Part shown: one piece after another, positions 7,759 to 17,334 of the stretch
How positions within the stretch are numbered: the stretch's first letter is position 1
Layout of the letters: every line of letters starts with the position of its first letter
Assembly (NCBI GenBank): GCA_035440755.1
Contig: DAORND010000006.1
Coordinates: 1 to 64,000 of the forward strand
DNA length: 64,000 nt
Source: Aquimonas sp002352135
GTDB taxonomy: Bacteria > Pseudomonadota > Gammaproteobacteria > Xanthomonadales > Xanthomonadaceae
Reading direction: 5' to 3'
Made by a program: the position numbers and the translations under genes
Notes under the pieces: model-generated
Database searches by the model: none
Told to the model about the DNA's origin: nothing
What the model saw: the letters and a program-made list of their open reading frames with translations, nothing else

Positions 7759-9075
7759 TCAGGACCAAAGCTGACGCTGCGCCTGTACGAAACGTCGGGT
7801 GATTTCCTCATGTCGGACATGCCGCCCCTCGCGGACCCGGCATTCGCCATCCACCCACACTTCCCGAATGGGAGAGCGCTGACTGGCAAACAGCCAACCG
7901 GACAGCACATCCGCCAAAGGCAATCCGCAGAGCGCCGGATCATCACCATCCAGGCGCAGCCAGTCGGTTGCCATCGGAACCGGTGCACAGCCGGTTGCAG
8001 TCGATCCGGCACGCCAGGCGTGCGCGTACAGGAAGTCCGCCACTCGGGATTCAGACTGCGTGGCGGCGACCGTCCGCTGCCCCGATCTCAAGCGTTGCCC
8101 GTACTCCAGCCAGCGCAACTCCTCGACCACGGAAACAGAAATATGGCTGTCCGAGCCCACACCGAAACGCCCACCCGCCGCCATGAACTCGGCCAACGGG
8201 AACAAGCCATCACCCAGATTGGCTTCGGTCGTTGGACACAGCGCCACGACCGCGCCTGAATCGGCAATGCCCCGCACTTCTGCAGGTGTCAGATGCGTCG
8301 CATGCACCAGAGTCCAGTGCGCATCCACCGGCGCGTGATCGAGCAACCAGGCGACGGGTCGCTGTCCCCGCAGCGCGAGACATTCCTCCACTTCACCCCT
8401 CTGCTCGGCGATATGGATATGCACGGGAGTACCCTGCGGGAGTGCTTCCACGACCGCGCGCAAAGCCGATTCGGGGACAGCACGCAAACTGTGCAGCGCG
8501 CAGCCGATCTGCAATCTGGGGCCCTGCAGGGCAGTCAGCCTTGCAAACAACTGCCACCACTGCTCAACACTGTGGAAAAACCGCGATTGCCTTGCACTCA
8601 AGGCACGCCCATCGAAGCCACCGCACTGGTACAGGACGGGCAAAAGAGTCAGGCGAATACCCGTCAACTCGGCGGCTTCGATCAGCGCCAGCGACATCGC
8701 TGCCGGATCGGCATAGTGGCCGCCATCCGCTTGATGATGCAGATAGTGGAACTCGCAGACCGAGCCATATCCTGCCTCCAGCATTTCCGCATAGAGCTGC
8801 GCCGCCACGTCGCGCAACAGTTCCGGCGAGAAGCGCGCCGCCGCCGCGTACATGGTTTCCCGCCAGGTCCAGAAGCTGTCGTGCTCGTTCTGCCGCCGTT
8901 CCGCGCGTCCCGCCATGGCACGCTGGAACGCATGCGAGTGCAGATTCGGCAAGGTGGGCACATAGAGGCTGCGTTCTGAACTGTTGGCAGAAATGCTTCG
9001 CAAGGCCAGAGGCAAGCCTTCTGGCGAAAATCGCCTGACCCCTTCGGGCGTCCACAGACTCAACTGCACACTCAT
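7759..9075 (-). CDS. hutF: Formimidoylglutamate deiminase HutF
   Basis: Amidohydrolase that converts N-formimidoyl-L-glutamate to N-formyl-L-glutamate and ammonia in the five-step histidine degradation route. Visible features are the metal-binding PNLHSHAFQ, HIHIAEQRGEVEEC, WTLVHATHL, CPTTEANLGDG and the GSDSHIS aspartate motif. I chose the ATG at 9075, giving 438 residues with an AGG-containing site just upstream; the longer open frame to 9204 would run into the divergent parE start. No hutU, hutH, hutI or hutG lies in the window, so it is an orphan here. Confidence 0.88.
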   Translation of the reverse strand: MSVQLSLWTPEGVRRFSPEGLPLALRSISANSSERSLYVPTLPNLHSHAFQRAMAGRAERRQNEHDSFWTWRETMYAAAARFSPELLRDVAAQLYAEMLEAGYGSVCEFHYLHHQADGGHYADPAAMSLALIEAAELTGIRLTLLPVLYQCGGFDGRALSARQSRFFHSVEQWWQLFARLTALQGPRLQIGCALHSLRAVPESALRAVVEALPQGTPVHIHIAEQRGEVEECLALRGQRPVAWLLDHAPVDAHWTLVHATHLTPAEVRGIADSGAVVALCPTTEANLGDGLFPLAEFMAAGGRFGVGSDSHISVSVVEELRWLEYGQRLRSGQRTVAATQSESRVADFLYAHAWRAGSTATGCAPVPMATDWLRLDGDDPALCGLPLADVLSGWLFASQRSPIREVWVDGECRVREGRHVRHEEITRRFVQAQRQLWS

Positions 9076-9202
9076 GACCTGAAGCCCTCGCATCGACCCG
9101 GCGCAGGGTAATGCAAACCCGCCGAGGAATGGCGACGCGACGCTTGAACGTCCGCGCGTTCTCCCCCATCCTCGCCGACTGCATTTTCTGCTGATCGAGC
9201 CC

Positions 9203-11092
9203 ATGAGCAGTCGTTACAACGCCGCCGATATCGAAGTCCTCTCTGGTCTGGACCCGGTCAAACGCCGCCCAGGCATGTACACCGATACCTCACGCCCCAA
9301 CCATCTGGCGCAGGAGGTCATCGATAACGCGGTCGACGAGGCGCTGGCCGGACATGCGCGTGGCATTGATGTCACGCTGTTTGCCGATGGTAGTTGCGAA
9401 GTATCCGACGATGGTCGCGGCATGCCGGTCGATATCCATCCAGATGAAGGCATCCCCGGCGTCGAATTGATCCTCACCCGCCTTCATGCTGGCGGTAAGT
9501 TCAGCGGCAAGAACTACACCTTTTCGGGCGGTCTGCACGGCGTCGGCGTCAGCGTGGTCAACGCGCTGTCGACCCGCGTCGACGTCTTCATCAAGCGCGA
9601 AGGCAGCGAATACCACATGCAGTTCGCGCACGGTGATCGCACCACGCCGCTGGAAGTCGTCGGCAGCGTCGGCAAACGCAATACCGGCACACGTGTCCGC
9701 TTCTGGCCGGAAGCCAAGTACTTCGACACAGTCAAGTTCAACCTGCGCGCCTTGCGCCATAACCTGCGCGCCAAAGCCGTGCTATGCCCGGGACTCAAAG
9801 TCACGCTGTTCGATGAGGCCAGCGGCGAACGGGATCAATGGCACTACGAAGACGGACTGCGAGACTATCTACGCGGGCAATTGGCGGATCGCGAGTACCT
9901 GCCAGCAGAGTTATTCGTCGGTGCTCTGAAGCGCGATACCGAAGCGGTGGAATGGGCGGTTTGCTGGTCAGCCGAAGGCGAACTGGTGCAGGAAAGCTAC
10001 GTCAACCTGATTCCCACCGCACAGGGCGGCACCCACGTCAACGGCCTGCGCTCTGGCTTGACCGATGCGCTGCGCGAATTCTGCGACTTCCGCAACCTGC
10101 TGCCGCGCGGTGTCAAGCTCGCTCCTGAAGATGTCTGGGATCGCGTGTCCTGCGTGCTCAGTCTGAAACTGACCGATCCACAGTTTTCCGGTCAAACCAA
10201 GGAACGACTGTCCTCACGCCAAGCCGCCGCCTTTGTGGAAGGAGCAGCGCATGACGCGTTTTCGCTGTTCCTAAATCAACACACCGAGCTGGGCGAGCGC
10301 ATCGCACAAATCGCTATTGAGCGCGCCGCAGCGCGCCTCAAGACCGAAAAACAGATCGTTCGAAAGAAAATCACCCAAGGTCCTGCCCTGCCCGGCAAAT
10401 TGGCCGATTGCAGCAGTCAGGATCTCTCGCGCACCGAGCTGTTTCTGGTCGAGGGTGACTCGGCGGGCGGCTCGGCGAAACAGGCGCGAGACAAAGACTT
10501 CCAGGCCATCCTGCCCCTGCGCGGCAAGATTCTGAACACGTGGGAAGTGGAAAGCAGTGCCGTGCTGGCCTCGCAAGAAGTCCACGATCTCGCCGTCGCC
10601 ATCGGATGCGATCCGGGCAGTCGCGACATCAGCGGCCTGCGCTACGGCAAGATCATCGTGCTTGCCGATGCCGACTCGGATGGTCTGCACATCGCAACCC
10701 TCTTATCCGCCCTTTTCCTGCAGCATTTTCCCGCACTGGTGGAAGCCGGCCATATCTTTGTCGCGATGCCGCCCCTGTTCCGCGTCGATGTCGGCAAACA
10801 GGTGTTTTACGCGCTGGACGAAGAGGAAAAGCGTCTTCTTTTGGATCGCATCGAGCGCGAAAAGATGCGCGGCGCAGTCAATGTCACGCGCTTCAAAGGC
10901 TTGGGCGAAATGAATCCGTCGCAGTTGCGCGAGTCGGCAGTCCATCCGGATACGCGACGCTTGGTGCAACTGACCATCGAAGCACCCGATGATACCCGCA
11001 CGCTGATGGACATGTTGCTATCAAAGAAGCGTGCGAGCGATCGCAAACAGTGGCTGGAAACCAAAGGCGATCTCGCCTCTCTCGAACTCTGA
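9203..11092 (+). CDS. parE: DNA topoisomerase IV subunit B
   Basis: ATPase subunit of the decatenating type IIA topoisomerase. The N-terminal GHKL domain begins GLDPVKRRPGMYTDT and contains EVIDNAVDEALAGHA with the ATP-binding Asn. The TOPRIM part shows EGDSAGGSAKQARD, PLRGKILN and DADSDGLHIATL. At 629 residues it is ParE-sized and lacks the insert of long GyrB proteins. It is divergent from hutF (127 bases apart) and upp begins 14 bases after its stop, so the two are probably co-transcribed. Confidence 0.95.
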   Translation: MSSRYNAADIEVLSGLDPVKRRPGMYTDTSRPNHLAQEVIDNAVDEALAGHARGIDVTLFADGSCEVSDDGRGMPVDIHPDEGIPGVELILTRLHAGGKFSGKNYTFSGGLHGVGVSVVNALSTRVDVFIKREGSEYHMQFAHGDRTTPLEVVGSVGKRNTGTRVRFWPEAKYFDTVKFNLRALRHNLRAKAVLCPGLKVTLFDEASGERDQWHYEDGLRDYLRGQLADREYLPAELFVGALKRDTEAVEWAVCWSAEGELVQESYVNLIPTAQGGTHVNGLRSGLTDALREFCDFRNLLPRGVKLAPEDVWDRVSCVLSLKLTDPQFSGQTKERLSSRQAAAFVEGAAHDAFSLFLNQHTELGERIAQIAIERAAARLKTEKQIVRKKITQGPALPGKLADCSSQDLSRTELFLVEGDSAGGSAKQARDKDFQAILPLRGKILNTWEVESSAVLASQEVHDLAVAIGCDPGSRDISGLRYGKIIVLADADSDGLHIATLLSALFLQHFPALVEAGHIFVAMPPLFRVDVGKQVFYALDEEEKRLLLDRIEREKMRGAVNVTRFKGLGEMNPSQLRESAVHPDTRRLVQLTIEAPDDTRTLMDMLLSKKRASDRKQWLETKGDLASLEL

Positions 11093-11106
11093 CCCAAGGT
11101 ATCCCC

Positions 11107-11742
11107 ATGTCGATCACCGAAGTCCAGCATCCGTTGATTCAGCACAAACTCGGATTGATGCGCGAGCAGCACATCAGCACGCGCGAGTTCCGCACGCTGG
11201 CCGCTGAAGTCGCCGCGCTGCTGACCTACGAGGCCACCAAGGATCTCGAAACCGAAGACGAGATCATCCAAGGCTGGGCCGGTCCGGTTACCGTCAAGCG
11301 CATCAAGGGCAAGAAAATCACCATCGTGCCTATCCTGCGCGCTGGGCTGGGCATGCTGCCGGGCGTACTGGAGCTGATTCCGTCCGCCAAGGTCAGCGTG
11401 GTTGGCATCCAGCGCGACGAAAGCAGCCTGCGCCCGGTGACCTATTACGAAAAACTGACCGGGCATATGGATGAACGCATTGCCCTCATCGTTGACCCCA
11501 TGCTGGCCACCGGTGGAACCCTGATTGCCACCATCGACATGCTGAAAGAAGCTGGGTGCAAGCGCATCAAAGGACTGTTTCTTGTGGCCGCGCCAGAGGG
11601 TCTGGCCAAACTGCGGTCAGCACACCCGGATGTCGAAGTCTTTACTGCAGCTATCGACGAACGCCTGAATGAGGTCGGCTACATCCTGCCGGGACTGGGC
11701 GACGCCGGTGACAAGATCTTCGGCACCAAGCACACGGATTGA
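11107..11742 (+). CDS. upp: Uracil phosphoribosyltransferase
   Basis: Salvages uracil with PRPP to UMP. The 211-residue protein carries the type I PRTase PRPP loop IVDPMLATGGTLIATI and the upstream TVKRIKGKKITIVPILRAGLGML segment. The ATG at 11107 follows an AAGG site and gives the family-typical start SITEVQHPLIQHKLGLMRE; an in-frame start 57 bases upstream would overlap parE. It lies directly after parE on the same strand. Confidence 0.96.
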   Translation: MSITEVQHPLIQHKLGLMREQHISTREFRTLAAEVAALLTYEATKDLETEDEIIQGWAGPVTVKRIKGKKITIVPILRAGLGMLPGVLELIPSAKVSVVGIQRDESSLRPVTYYEKLTGHMDERIALIVDPMLATGGTLIATIDMLKEAGCKRIKGLFLVAAPEGLAKLRSAHPDVEVFTAAIDERLNEVGYILPGLGDAGDKIFGTKHTD

Positions 11743-11783
11743 CGACGTTGAACGTTAGACGCAAGTAGCGACCTTGAGACCCT

Positions 11784-11814
11784 GCGCAACACCTGTTTCT
11801 GACAGGTGCTGCGC
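11784..11814. terminator. Stem-loop between convergent upp and ppiD
   Basis: A 12-base stem with one mismatch (GCGCAACACCTG at 11784-11795 against CAGGTGCTGCGC at 11803-11814) and a 7-base loop sits between two converging genes. Neither side has a clear T-run, so a bidirectional, weak or RNA-protecting role is inferred only from position. Confidence 0.45.
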
Positions 11815-11836
11815 AAGCTGCGCCACGCTCAAGACA

Positions 11837-13747
11837 TCAGGGAATACGCTCTTCAGCGATGATGATTGGCGTCGATTCTTTTAGCGCGTTCAGATACGCA
11901 CGCACTTCGTTGGCGCCAATACCTTGGGCCAGTTGATTTCGGACCGTCTCCCGGTCTGCGCTGGAAATCTGCGACAAATCGGTGTCAATGACGGCCTCCA
12001 GCTCAATCACGGCATACTCGGCCGCGCCCATCAGCGCTGATCCGTAAGCAAGCTTGCCCTCCAGCGGAGCAATCTTGAATGCATCCGCCACAACCCGTGG
12101 ATCCGTATCCAGAGCCTGACGACCAACTGCCTCGGCTTTCATCAACTCAAGCGACTTTTCATTTGCCAGGACATCAAAGGTTTTCTCGCCAGACCGCAAT
12201 GCAGCAAGTGATGCGTCGAGTTGCTGCTTGGCAGCCTCCTCGCGACGCAAGGAGACCACCGCCTGATTCACGCGGTCCCGCACAGCGGACAGCTCTTGCA
12301 GCACGGCAGGCTTATGCTCGGCAACCTTCACCACCACACGATGAGTCGCGTCAATTTCAAGCGCATCGCTGGCGTTGCCATCCTTCAAGAGGACGTCCGA
12401 AAAAGCGGCTGCCAACACCTTGGCATTTGCGGCAATACCTGTGCCACCAAGACGGGTGAATTCATCGGTCGTCTGGATCTTCAAGCCCAACTCGCTTGCC
12501 GCAGTCTCGAGGGAGGTTGGATCACGATAGATCGCATCCACCAGAAGACCGAGCTTCTCAGAGAACACGCGTTCGCGCTCTTCATTGACCAATTCGGATT
12601 GAAGCTGGGCGCGAACGTCCTCAAATGGCTTCACCACCTCCGGGCGAATCTCGCGAAGCTGGATCAAATGCCAGCCCTCGGCGGATTTGACAGGCTCACT
12701 GATCCCCGCCGCTGGCATGGCAAACAGGGCTGCTTCAAACTCAGGATCGGTCAATCCGCGCGAAAGCCAACCAAGATCGCCGCCCGCTGCACGAGAGCCG
12801 GGATCCTGCGACTCACGCTTCGCGATCTCCGAAAAGTCAGCGTCCGCAGCCATCAGTTCGGCACGAATCTGCTGTGCCTTTTCCAGTGCCGCCTTTTGCG
12901 CATCCGCATCGGCATTGGCCTCAAGTCGAATCAACACATGGCTTGCAAGTCGTTGCTCCGGCTCGATAAACCGAGTGCCCGCATCATCGTAGCGCTGGCG
13001 CAGAGTTGCCTCATCAATAACGCTGTCAACGGACAAGTCGGCCGATTTCAACTCGATGTAATCCAACCGCACCGTTTCCTCTGTCATGAAATCGGCAGAG
13101 TGCTCGTCATAATAGGACTGTGCGTCCTTGTCATCAACGCTTGTAGAAATTTCCGGAGCCGGCAGCTTGACCCATCGAAAACTGCGCTTCTGGTCGCGAA
13201 GCTTCAGGTAACCATCGACGTCAACCGAGGTCGCGAATGCAGAGTTGGTGAAGGCTTTTGGCAAAGCCTGAACCAGGAGATCTTCAGCCATCAAGCGGTC
13301 AAAGCCCGCCGGGGTCAGACCCTGTTGAGCCAATACGAGTCGGTACTGCTCTGCATCAAACCTCCCAGCGACCTGAAATGCTTCAAATGCCGCAATTTCC
13401 TTCTGGAGTTGAGAGGGAAGGATACGGACGCCCAATGACGCAGCGCCCTGTTTCAACAGTTCAGCGTCGATCATGTTATCCAGCAAACGTCTCTTTGACT
13501 CCACCGAGTCAACCAGCGACGGGTCAAATCGCTCACCCATCATGCTACGCATTTGATTGCGTTGTTGCTCAAGACGTTGAGAAAACTGTGCCTGACTGAT
13601 TTCTACATCACCAACTTTTGCGACGTAATCTGCCACAGTGCTGGTTTGATAGTTCTGAATGCCGACAAGGGCAAAGGGAACAATCAGAATGCCCACGATG
13701 ACGACAGCAACCCAACCCGTGATTTTCTCGCGCAGTGTCTGCAACAT
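11837..13747 (-). CDS. ppiD: Periplasmic folding chaperone PpiD (SurA-N and parvulin domains)
   Basis: Membrane-anchored periplasmic foldase near the Sec translocon. A single N-terminal transmembrane segment (about 12-34, VAVVIVGILIVPFALVGI) is followed by a SurA_N-type helical domain (about 40-220), a parvulin-type PPIase domain (about 270-360, LASHVLIRLEAN to GWHLIQLREIRPE) and a long C-terminal helical region. The 636 residues match PpiD. Its position downstream of lon, hupB and two tRNAs is conserved in many gammaproteobacteria. A terminator upstream separates it from the tRNAs, so it should have its own promoter within 13748-13848, which I could not identify. Confidence 0.93.
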   Translation of the reverse strand: MLQTLREKITGWVAVVIVGILIVPFALVGIQNYQTSTVADYVAKVGDVEISQAQFSQRLEQQRNQMRSMMGERFDPSLVDSVESKRRLLDNMIDAELLKQGAASLGVRILPSQLQKEIAAFEAFQVAGRFDAEQYRLVLAQQGLTPAGFDRLMAEDLLVQALPKAFTNSAFATSVDVDGYLKLRDQKRSFRWVKLPAPEISTSVDDKDAQSYYDEHSADFMTEETVRLDYIELKSADLSVDSVIDEATLRQRYDDAGTRFIEPEQRLASHVLIRLEANADADAQKAALEKAQQIRAELMAADADFSEIAKRESQDPGSRAAGGDLGWLSRGLTDPEFEAALFAMPAAGISEPVKSAEGWHLIQLREIRPEVVKPFEDVRAQLQSELVNEERERVFSEKLGLLVDAIYRDPTSLETAASELGLKIQTTDEFTRLGGTGIAANAKVLAAAFSDVLLKDGNASDALEIDATHRVVVKVAEHKPAVLQELSAVRDRVNQAVVSLRREEAAKQQLDASLAALRSGEKTFDVLANEKSLELMKAEAVGRQALDTDPRVVADAFKIAPLEGKLAYGSALMGAAEYAVIELEAVIDTDLSQISSADRETVRNQLAQGIGANEVRAYLNALKESTPIIIAEERIP

Positions 13748-13848
13748 TTGAGATGACCGTTCAGTTCCAGATTAACAACGGAGCGTTTCTGCATTCGACA
13801 AGCGGTCGGACGAACCCATCACGACACCCACTCGAATATCGAAACACG

Positions 13849-13882
13849 AAAAAAGAAAAGGGCGCCGAATGCGGCGCCCTTT
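13849..13882 (-). terminator. Terminator of the hupB/tRNA transcript
   Basis: A perfect hairpin (GGGCGCCG with CGGCGCCC, 4-base loop, flanked by AAA/TTT pairs) is followed on the minus strand by TTTTCTTTTTT. It lies 9 bases after the 3' end of tRNA-Asp and before ppiD. Confidence 0.9.
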
Positions 13883-13890
13883 CGAACAAA

Positions 13891-13967
13891 TGGCGGAGTG
13901 GACGGGACTCGAACCCGCGACCCCCGGCGTGACAGGCCGGTATTCTAACCGACTGAACTACCACTCC
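13891..13967 (-). tRNA. tRNA-Asp (GTC)
   Basis: 77 bases with encoded CCA. Acceptor GGAGTGG pairs with CCACTCC; the anticodon loop reads CTGTCAC with anticodon GTC; a normal D-loop and TTCGAGT T-loop are visible. It is followed directly by a strong terminator. Confidence 0.97.
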
Positions 13968-14044
13968 GCACTTGAACCGCTCGACATTATCTTTTGAAAA
14001 TGTCCGGCTGTCTATAGGGACCAGCCAATTTGCTTAGCAGGCGG

Positions 14045-14119
14045 TGGTGGGTGCTGAGGGTTTCGAACCCCCGACCCTCTCCTTGTAAGGGAGACGCTCT
14101 ACCGCTGAGCTAAGCACCC
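14045..14119 (-). tRNA. tRNA-Val (TAC)
   Basis: 75 bases with encoded CCA. Acceptor GGGTGCT pairs with AGCACCC; the anticodon stem-loop CTCCCTTACAAGGAG has anticodon TAC. It lies 11 bases after the hupB stop and upstream of tRNA-Asp, probably in one transcript. Confidence 0.97.
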
Positions 14120-14130
14120 AACGAAGTCCG

Positions 14131-14403
14131 TCAGTTTACAGCATCCTTCAACGCTTTGCCAGCCTTGAACGCAGGCACCTTCGAGGCCTTGATCTTCAAC
14201 GTATCCCCGGTGCGCGGGTTACGCCCGGTTCGGGCCGCTCGCTTACGTACTTCGAAGGTACCGAAACCCACCAGGGTCACCGAATCGCCCTTCTTCAGTG
14301 ATTTCTTGATGACGGCAATCACCGCATCCACTGCGTTGCCAGCATCGGCCTTCGACAACTCTGCCGCATCCGCCACAGCCGCTACAAATTCAGCCTTGTT
14401 CAT
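14131..14403 (-). CDS. hupB: Nucleoid protein HU-beta
   Basis: Small basic DNA-bending protein, 90 residues, with the family signature GFGTFEVRKRAARTGRNPRTG covering the beta-arm and its RNPxTG tip. It lies between lon and two tRNA genes, as in many gammaproteobacteria. The region upstream (14404-14615) contains a stem-loop at 14523-14557, and on the coding strand TATAAAA lies in the loop, so a promoter there is possible but not proven. Confidence 0.97.
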   Translation of the reverse strand: MNKAEFVAAVADAAELSKADAGNAVDAVIAVIKKSLKKGDSVTLVGFGTFEVRKRAARTGRNPRTGDTLKIKASKVPAFKAGKALKDAVN

Positions 14404-14522
14404 GCTGCTATCACTCCCATCGCAACCATCTGGTCACTCATTAGATTTGATGGCCGGACACTCCCCTGCCGTAGCTCGAACGGACCCGTCCCCGACCGAC
14501 ACTGCCGCTCTATGCGAAAGCC

Positions 14523-14557
14523 CTGAGCGTCACGGTTTTTATACCAGTGACGATCAG
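14523..14557. repeat. Hairpin between lon and hupB
   Basis: CTGA-G-CGTCAC pairs with GTGACG-A-TCAG around a 13-base loop rich in T/A. It could help end the lon transcript or overlap the hupB promoter; the A-rich stretch on the minus strand is in the loop, not after the stem, so it is not a canonical terminator. Confidence 0.5.
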
Positions 14558-14615
14558 GCCACGCAACCGGAAATGCAGTGATTTCGCGCCTTTCAGCAGA
14601 GATCGCGAGGTGCGA

Positions 14616-17084
14616 TCAATGTGCACGCCGGGTCTTGACGACGCGCGACGCACGCGCACCTTTGCTCGCATTGAGCGAAGTTGGGGGGGAAGGTTTCCGC
14701 GGTCGAGCTGGCGGCGTCGGCTGACGCGCAAGCGCGATATCGAGCACTTGATCGATCCAGCGCACCGGACGAATGTCCAATCCCTCGGTCACGTTCGCCG
14801 GAATATCGGCAAGGTCCTTGGCGTTCTCCTCCGGAATCACCACGATCTTGATCCCACCACGTAGGGCAGCGAGCAATTTCTCCTTGAGTCCACCGATCGG
14901 CAGCACGCGCCCCCGAAGCGTGATCTCCCCGGTCATGGCGACATCTTTGCGTACCGGGACTTTGGTGAGCGCGGAAACGAGCGCCGTACACATGGCGATG
15001 CCGGCGCTGGGGCCGTCCTTCGGCGTGGCCCCTTCAGGGGCATGGATATGAATATCCATCTTCTGGTGAAACTCGGGGTCCACAGCTAGGGACTGAGCAC
15101 GCGCGCGAACAACACTTTGCGCCGCCTTGATCGACTCCTGCATCACATCGCCCAGTTGTCCGGTGTGAATGAGAACCCCCTTACCTGGCATCACGGTGGC
15201 TTCAATTTGCAACAGATCACCACCCACCTCGGTCCAAGCCAAACCCGTGACGAGACCAATCTCATTGTCCTGTTCCACCCTGCCGAAATCGAAGCGGCGA
15301 ACACCCAGGAAGCGATGGAGATTAGTTTCGGTGACGCTCAACGCCTTGCCTTTCGTTCGCTTGCCACCCGAACGCGCGACGCCGATCAGATCGCTCTCGT
15401 TCAAGGACAGCGCCTTGACGACCTTGCGACAGACCTTGGAAATCTCACGCTCCAAGCCGCGAACCCCAGACTCACGGGTGTAGTAACGCACGATGGACCG
15501 AACCGCTTCTGGCTCGACACGTAGCTCATCCGTTTTCAAGCCATTGGCCTTGAGCTGCTTGGGCAACAGATACCTTTGCGCAATCGCCAACTTTTCATCT
15601 TCGGTGTAACCCGGGATACGGATCACTTCCATACGGTCCAGCAAGGGCCCTGGAATGTTCAGCGAGTTGGCGGTCGCGACAAACATGACCTCAGACAGGT
15701 CGAAGTCGACTTCAAGGTAGTGATCGTTGAACGCCGAGTTCTGCTCAGGATCAAGCACCTCAAGCAGTGCCGAGCTGGGATCACCGCGGAAATCCATGCT
15801 CATCTTGTCAATTTCATCCAGCACGAACAGCGGGTTGCGACTGCCGACCTTGGCAAGGTTCTGCAGCAATCGACCGGGCATCGAGCCAATGTAAGTCCGT
15901 CGATGCCCGCGAATCTCGGCCTCATCGCGCACGCCACCAAGACTCATGCGGACAAACTTGCGGTTGGTGGCCTTGGCAATTGATTGACCCAACGAGGTCT
16001 TACCAACGCCAGGGGGACCAACTAAGCAAAGAATAGGCGCCTTCATGTTGCGCACGCGCTGTTGGACAGCGAGGTACTCGAGGATGCGCTCCTTTACTTT
16101 TTCAAGCCCCCAATGGTCATCGTCCAGCACTTTTTGAGCCAAAGGCAGATCGCGACGAACCTTGGTCCTCGCCTTCCACGGAACATTCGCCATCCAGTCC
16201 ACATAGTTGCGGACAACTGTGGCTTCCGCCGACATCGGCGACATCTGCTTGAGTTTGTTCAGCTCCGCGCGTGCCTTTGCCTCAACGGCCTTAGGCATGC
16301 CCGCCTTGGCGATTCTGGTCGCCAGGTCCTCCATCTCGTTCGGCGCGTCATCTAGGTCACCCAGCTCTTTCTGGATGGCCTTCATTTGCTCATTCAGATA
16401 GTACTCGCGCTGGCTTTTTTCCATCTGCGACTTGACGCGACCGCGAATGCGCTTCTCGATTTGTTGCACATCGATTTCGCCCTCCACCAGCCCCATCAGC
16501 ATGTCCAAGCGCTTTGCCACATCCACCGTCTCAAGCAACTGCTGCTTGTCGACGATTCGGATCGAAAGATGTGCTGCAACCGTGTCCGCAAAGCGCCCGG
16601 GCTCGTCGATTCCCGCAAGCGTTGCCAACAACTCGGGCGGCAGCTTGCGATTGGTCTTTACATACTGCTCAAAGAGCTCGTTGAGTGACTTGACAGCGAC
16701 ACCCACTTCGCGAGGATCCGGTGGAGGAACAGTATTGAGTGTCTCGACACGCGCCTCCAAGGCGCCATCATGCTCTGTGAGTCCGTGGACGCGAGCCCGC
16801 TCACCTCCCTCCACCAACACCTTGACGGTCCCATCGGGCAGTTTGAGGAGCTGCAAGACCTGCGCGAGCGTTCCGACTTCATACAAGTCCGCCGCCGCTG
16901 GATCATCGATTTCGGCCGCCTTTTGGGCCAGCAGGATGATCTGTTTGTCCGCTTGCATCGCCCGCTCGAGCGCCCGCATTGATTTCTCCCGCCCGACAAA
17001 AAGCGGAATCACCATATTGGGATAGACAACGACATCCCTCAGGGGAAGCACTGGAAAAACAGGTTGTGCTTTGGCAGATTTCAT
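14616..17084 (-). CDS. lon: ATP-dependent protease Lon
   Basis: Cytosolic AAA+ serine protease that degrades damaged and regulatory proteins. The N-terminal substrate-binding LON domain (from PVFPVLPLRDVVVYPNMVIP) is followed by an AAA+ module with Walker A GPPGVGKT and an S16 protease domain with the catalytic Ser in PKDGPSAGIAM and Lys in PIGGLKEKLLA. The C-terminus ends in a basic, proline-rich tail of about 30 residues. I chose the ATG at 17084, preceded by GGAG, giving 822 residues; a longer frame to 17177 has no such site. A sigma-32-like promoter lies about 130 bases upstream. Confidence 0.95.
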   Translation of the reverse strand: MKSAKAQPVFPVLPLRDVVVYPNMVIPLFVGREKSMRALERAMQADKQIILLAQKAAEIDDPAAADLYEVGTLAQVLQLLKLPDGTVKVLVEGGERARVHGLTEHDGALEARVETLNTVPPPDPREVGVAVKSLNELFEQYVKTNRKLPPELLATLAGIDEPGRFADTVAAHLSIRIVDKQQLLETVDVAKRLDMLMGLVEGEIDVQQIEKRIRGRVKSQMEKSQREYYLNEQMKAIQKELGDLDDAPNEMEDLATRIAKAGMPKAVEAKARAELNKLKQMSPMSAEATVVRNYVDWMANVPWKARTKVRRDLPLAQKVLDDDHWGLEKVKERILEYLAVQQRVRNMKAPILCLVGPPGVGKTSLGQSIAKATNRKFVRMSLGGVRDEAEIRGHRRTYIGSMPGRLLQNLAKVGSRNPLFVLDEIDKMSMDFRGDPSSALLEVLDPEQNSAFNDHYLEVDFDLSEVMFVATANSLNIPGPLLDRMEVIRIPGYTEDEKLAIAQRYLLPKQLKANGLKTDELRVEPEAVRSIVRYYTRESGVRGLEREISKVCRKVVKALSLNESDLIGVARSGGKRTKGKALSVTETNLHRFLGVRRFDFGRVEQDNEIGLVTGLAWTEVGGDLLQIEATVMPGKGVLIHTGQLGDVMQESIKAAQSVVRARAQSLAVDPEFHQKMDIHIHAPEGATPKDGPSAGIAMCTALVSALTKVPVRKDVAMTGEITLRGRVLPIGGLKEKLLAALRGGIKIVVIPEENAKDLADIPANVTEGLDIRPVRWIDQVLDIALARQPTPPARPRKPSPPTSLNASKGARASRVVKTRRAH

Positions 17085-17215
17085 CGATGTACTCCAACTC
17101 GAACGCGAACGAAGGCAGCGGAGCACCCTGAAAACCCGAGACTTTGGGTGCCCATGGCTCACGCTCCTTCCATGCAATGTTCATTCAACGGTAGACGGCA
17201 CCCCATGGCCCAGCA

Positions 17216-17243
17216 ACATGGGGGCTCAAGGGCGCGAAACAAG
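17216..17243 (-). promoter_or_regulatory. Sigma-32 (heat-shock)-type promoter of lon
   Basis: On the minus strand CTTGTTT (17237-17243) is separated by 13 bases from CCCCATGT (17216-17223). The E. coli sigma-32 consensus is CTTGAAA-N11-16-CCCCATNT, so the -10 element is a full match and the -35 keeps CTTG. Transcription would begin near 17209, leaving a leader of about 125 bases before lon. This fits the known heat-shock control of lon; it is a motif match only. Confidence 0.65.
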
Positions 17244-17334
17244 TAACTCGAAGCAACCTGCGCCTCTTGCCTTGCGCCCGCCATATGCGAACGCAAGGTT
17301 CAGCGAGATCGTCAGAGAAGTCGGCGCGGCAGCA

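Noticed and set aside
12221..13438. A 405-codon open frame antisense to ppiD
   Set aside because: Lies wholly inside ppiD, whose domains are clear; the antisense product has an unnatural composition and no motifs.
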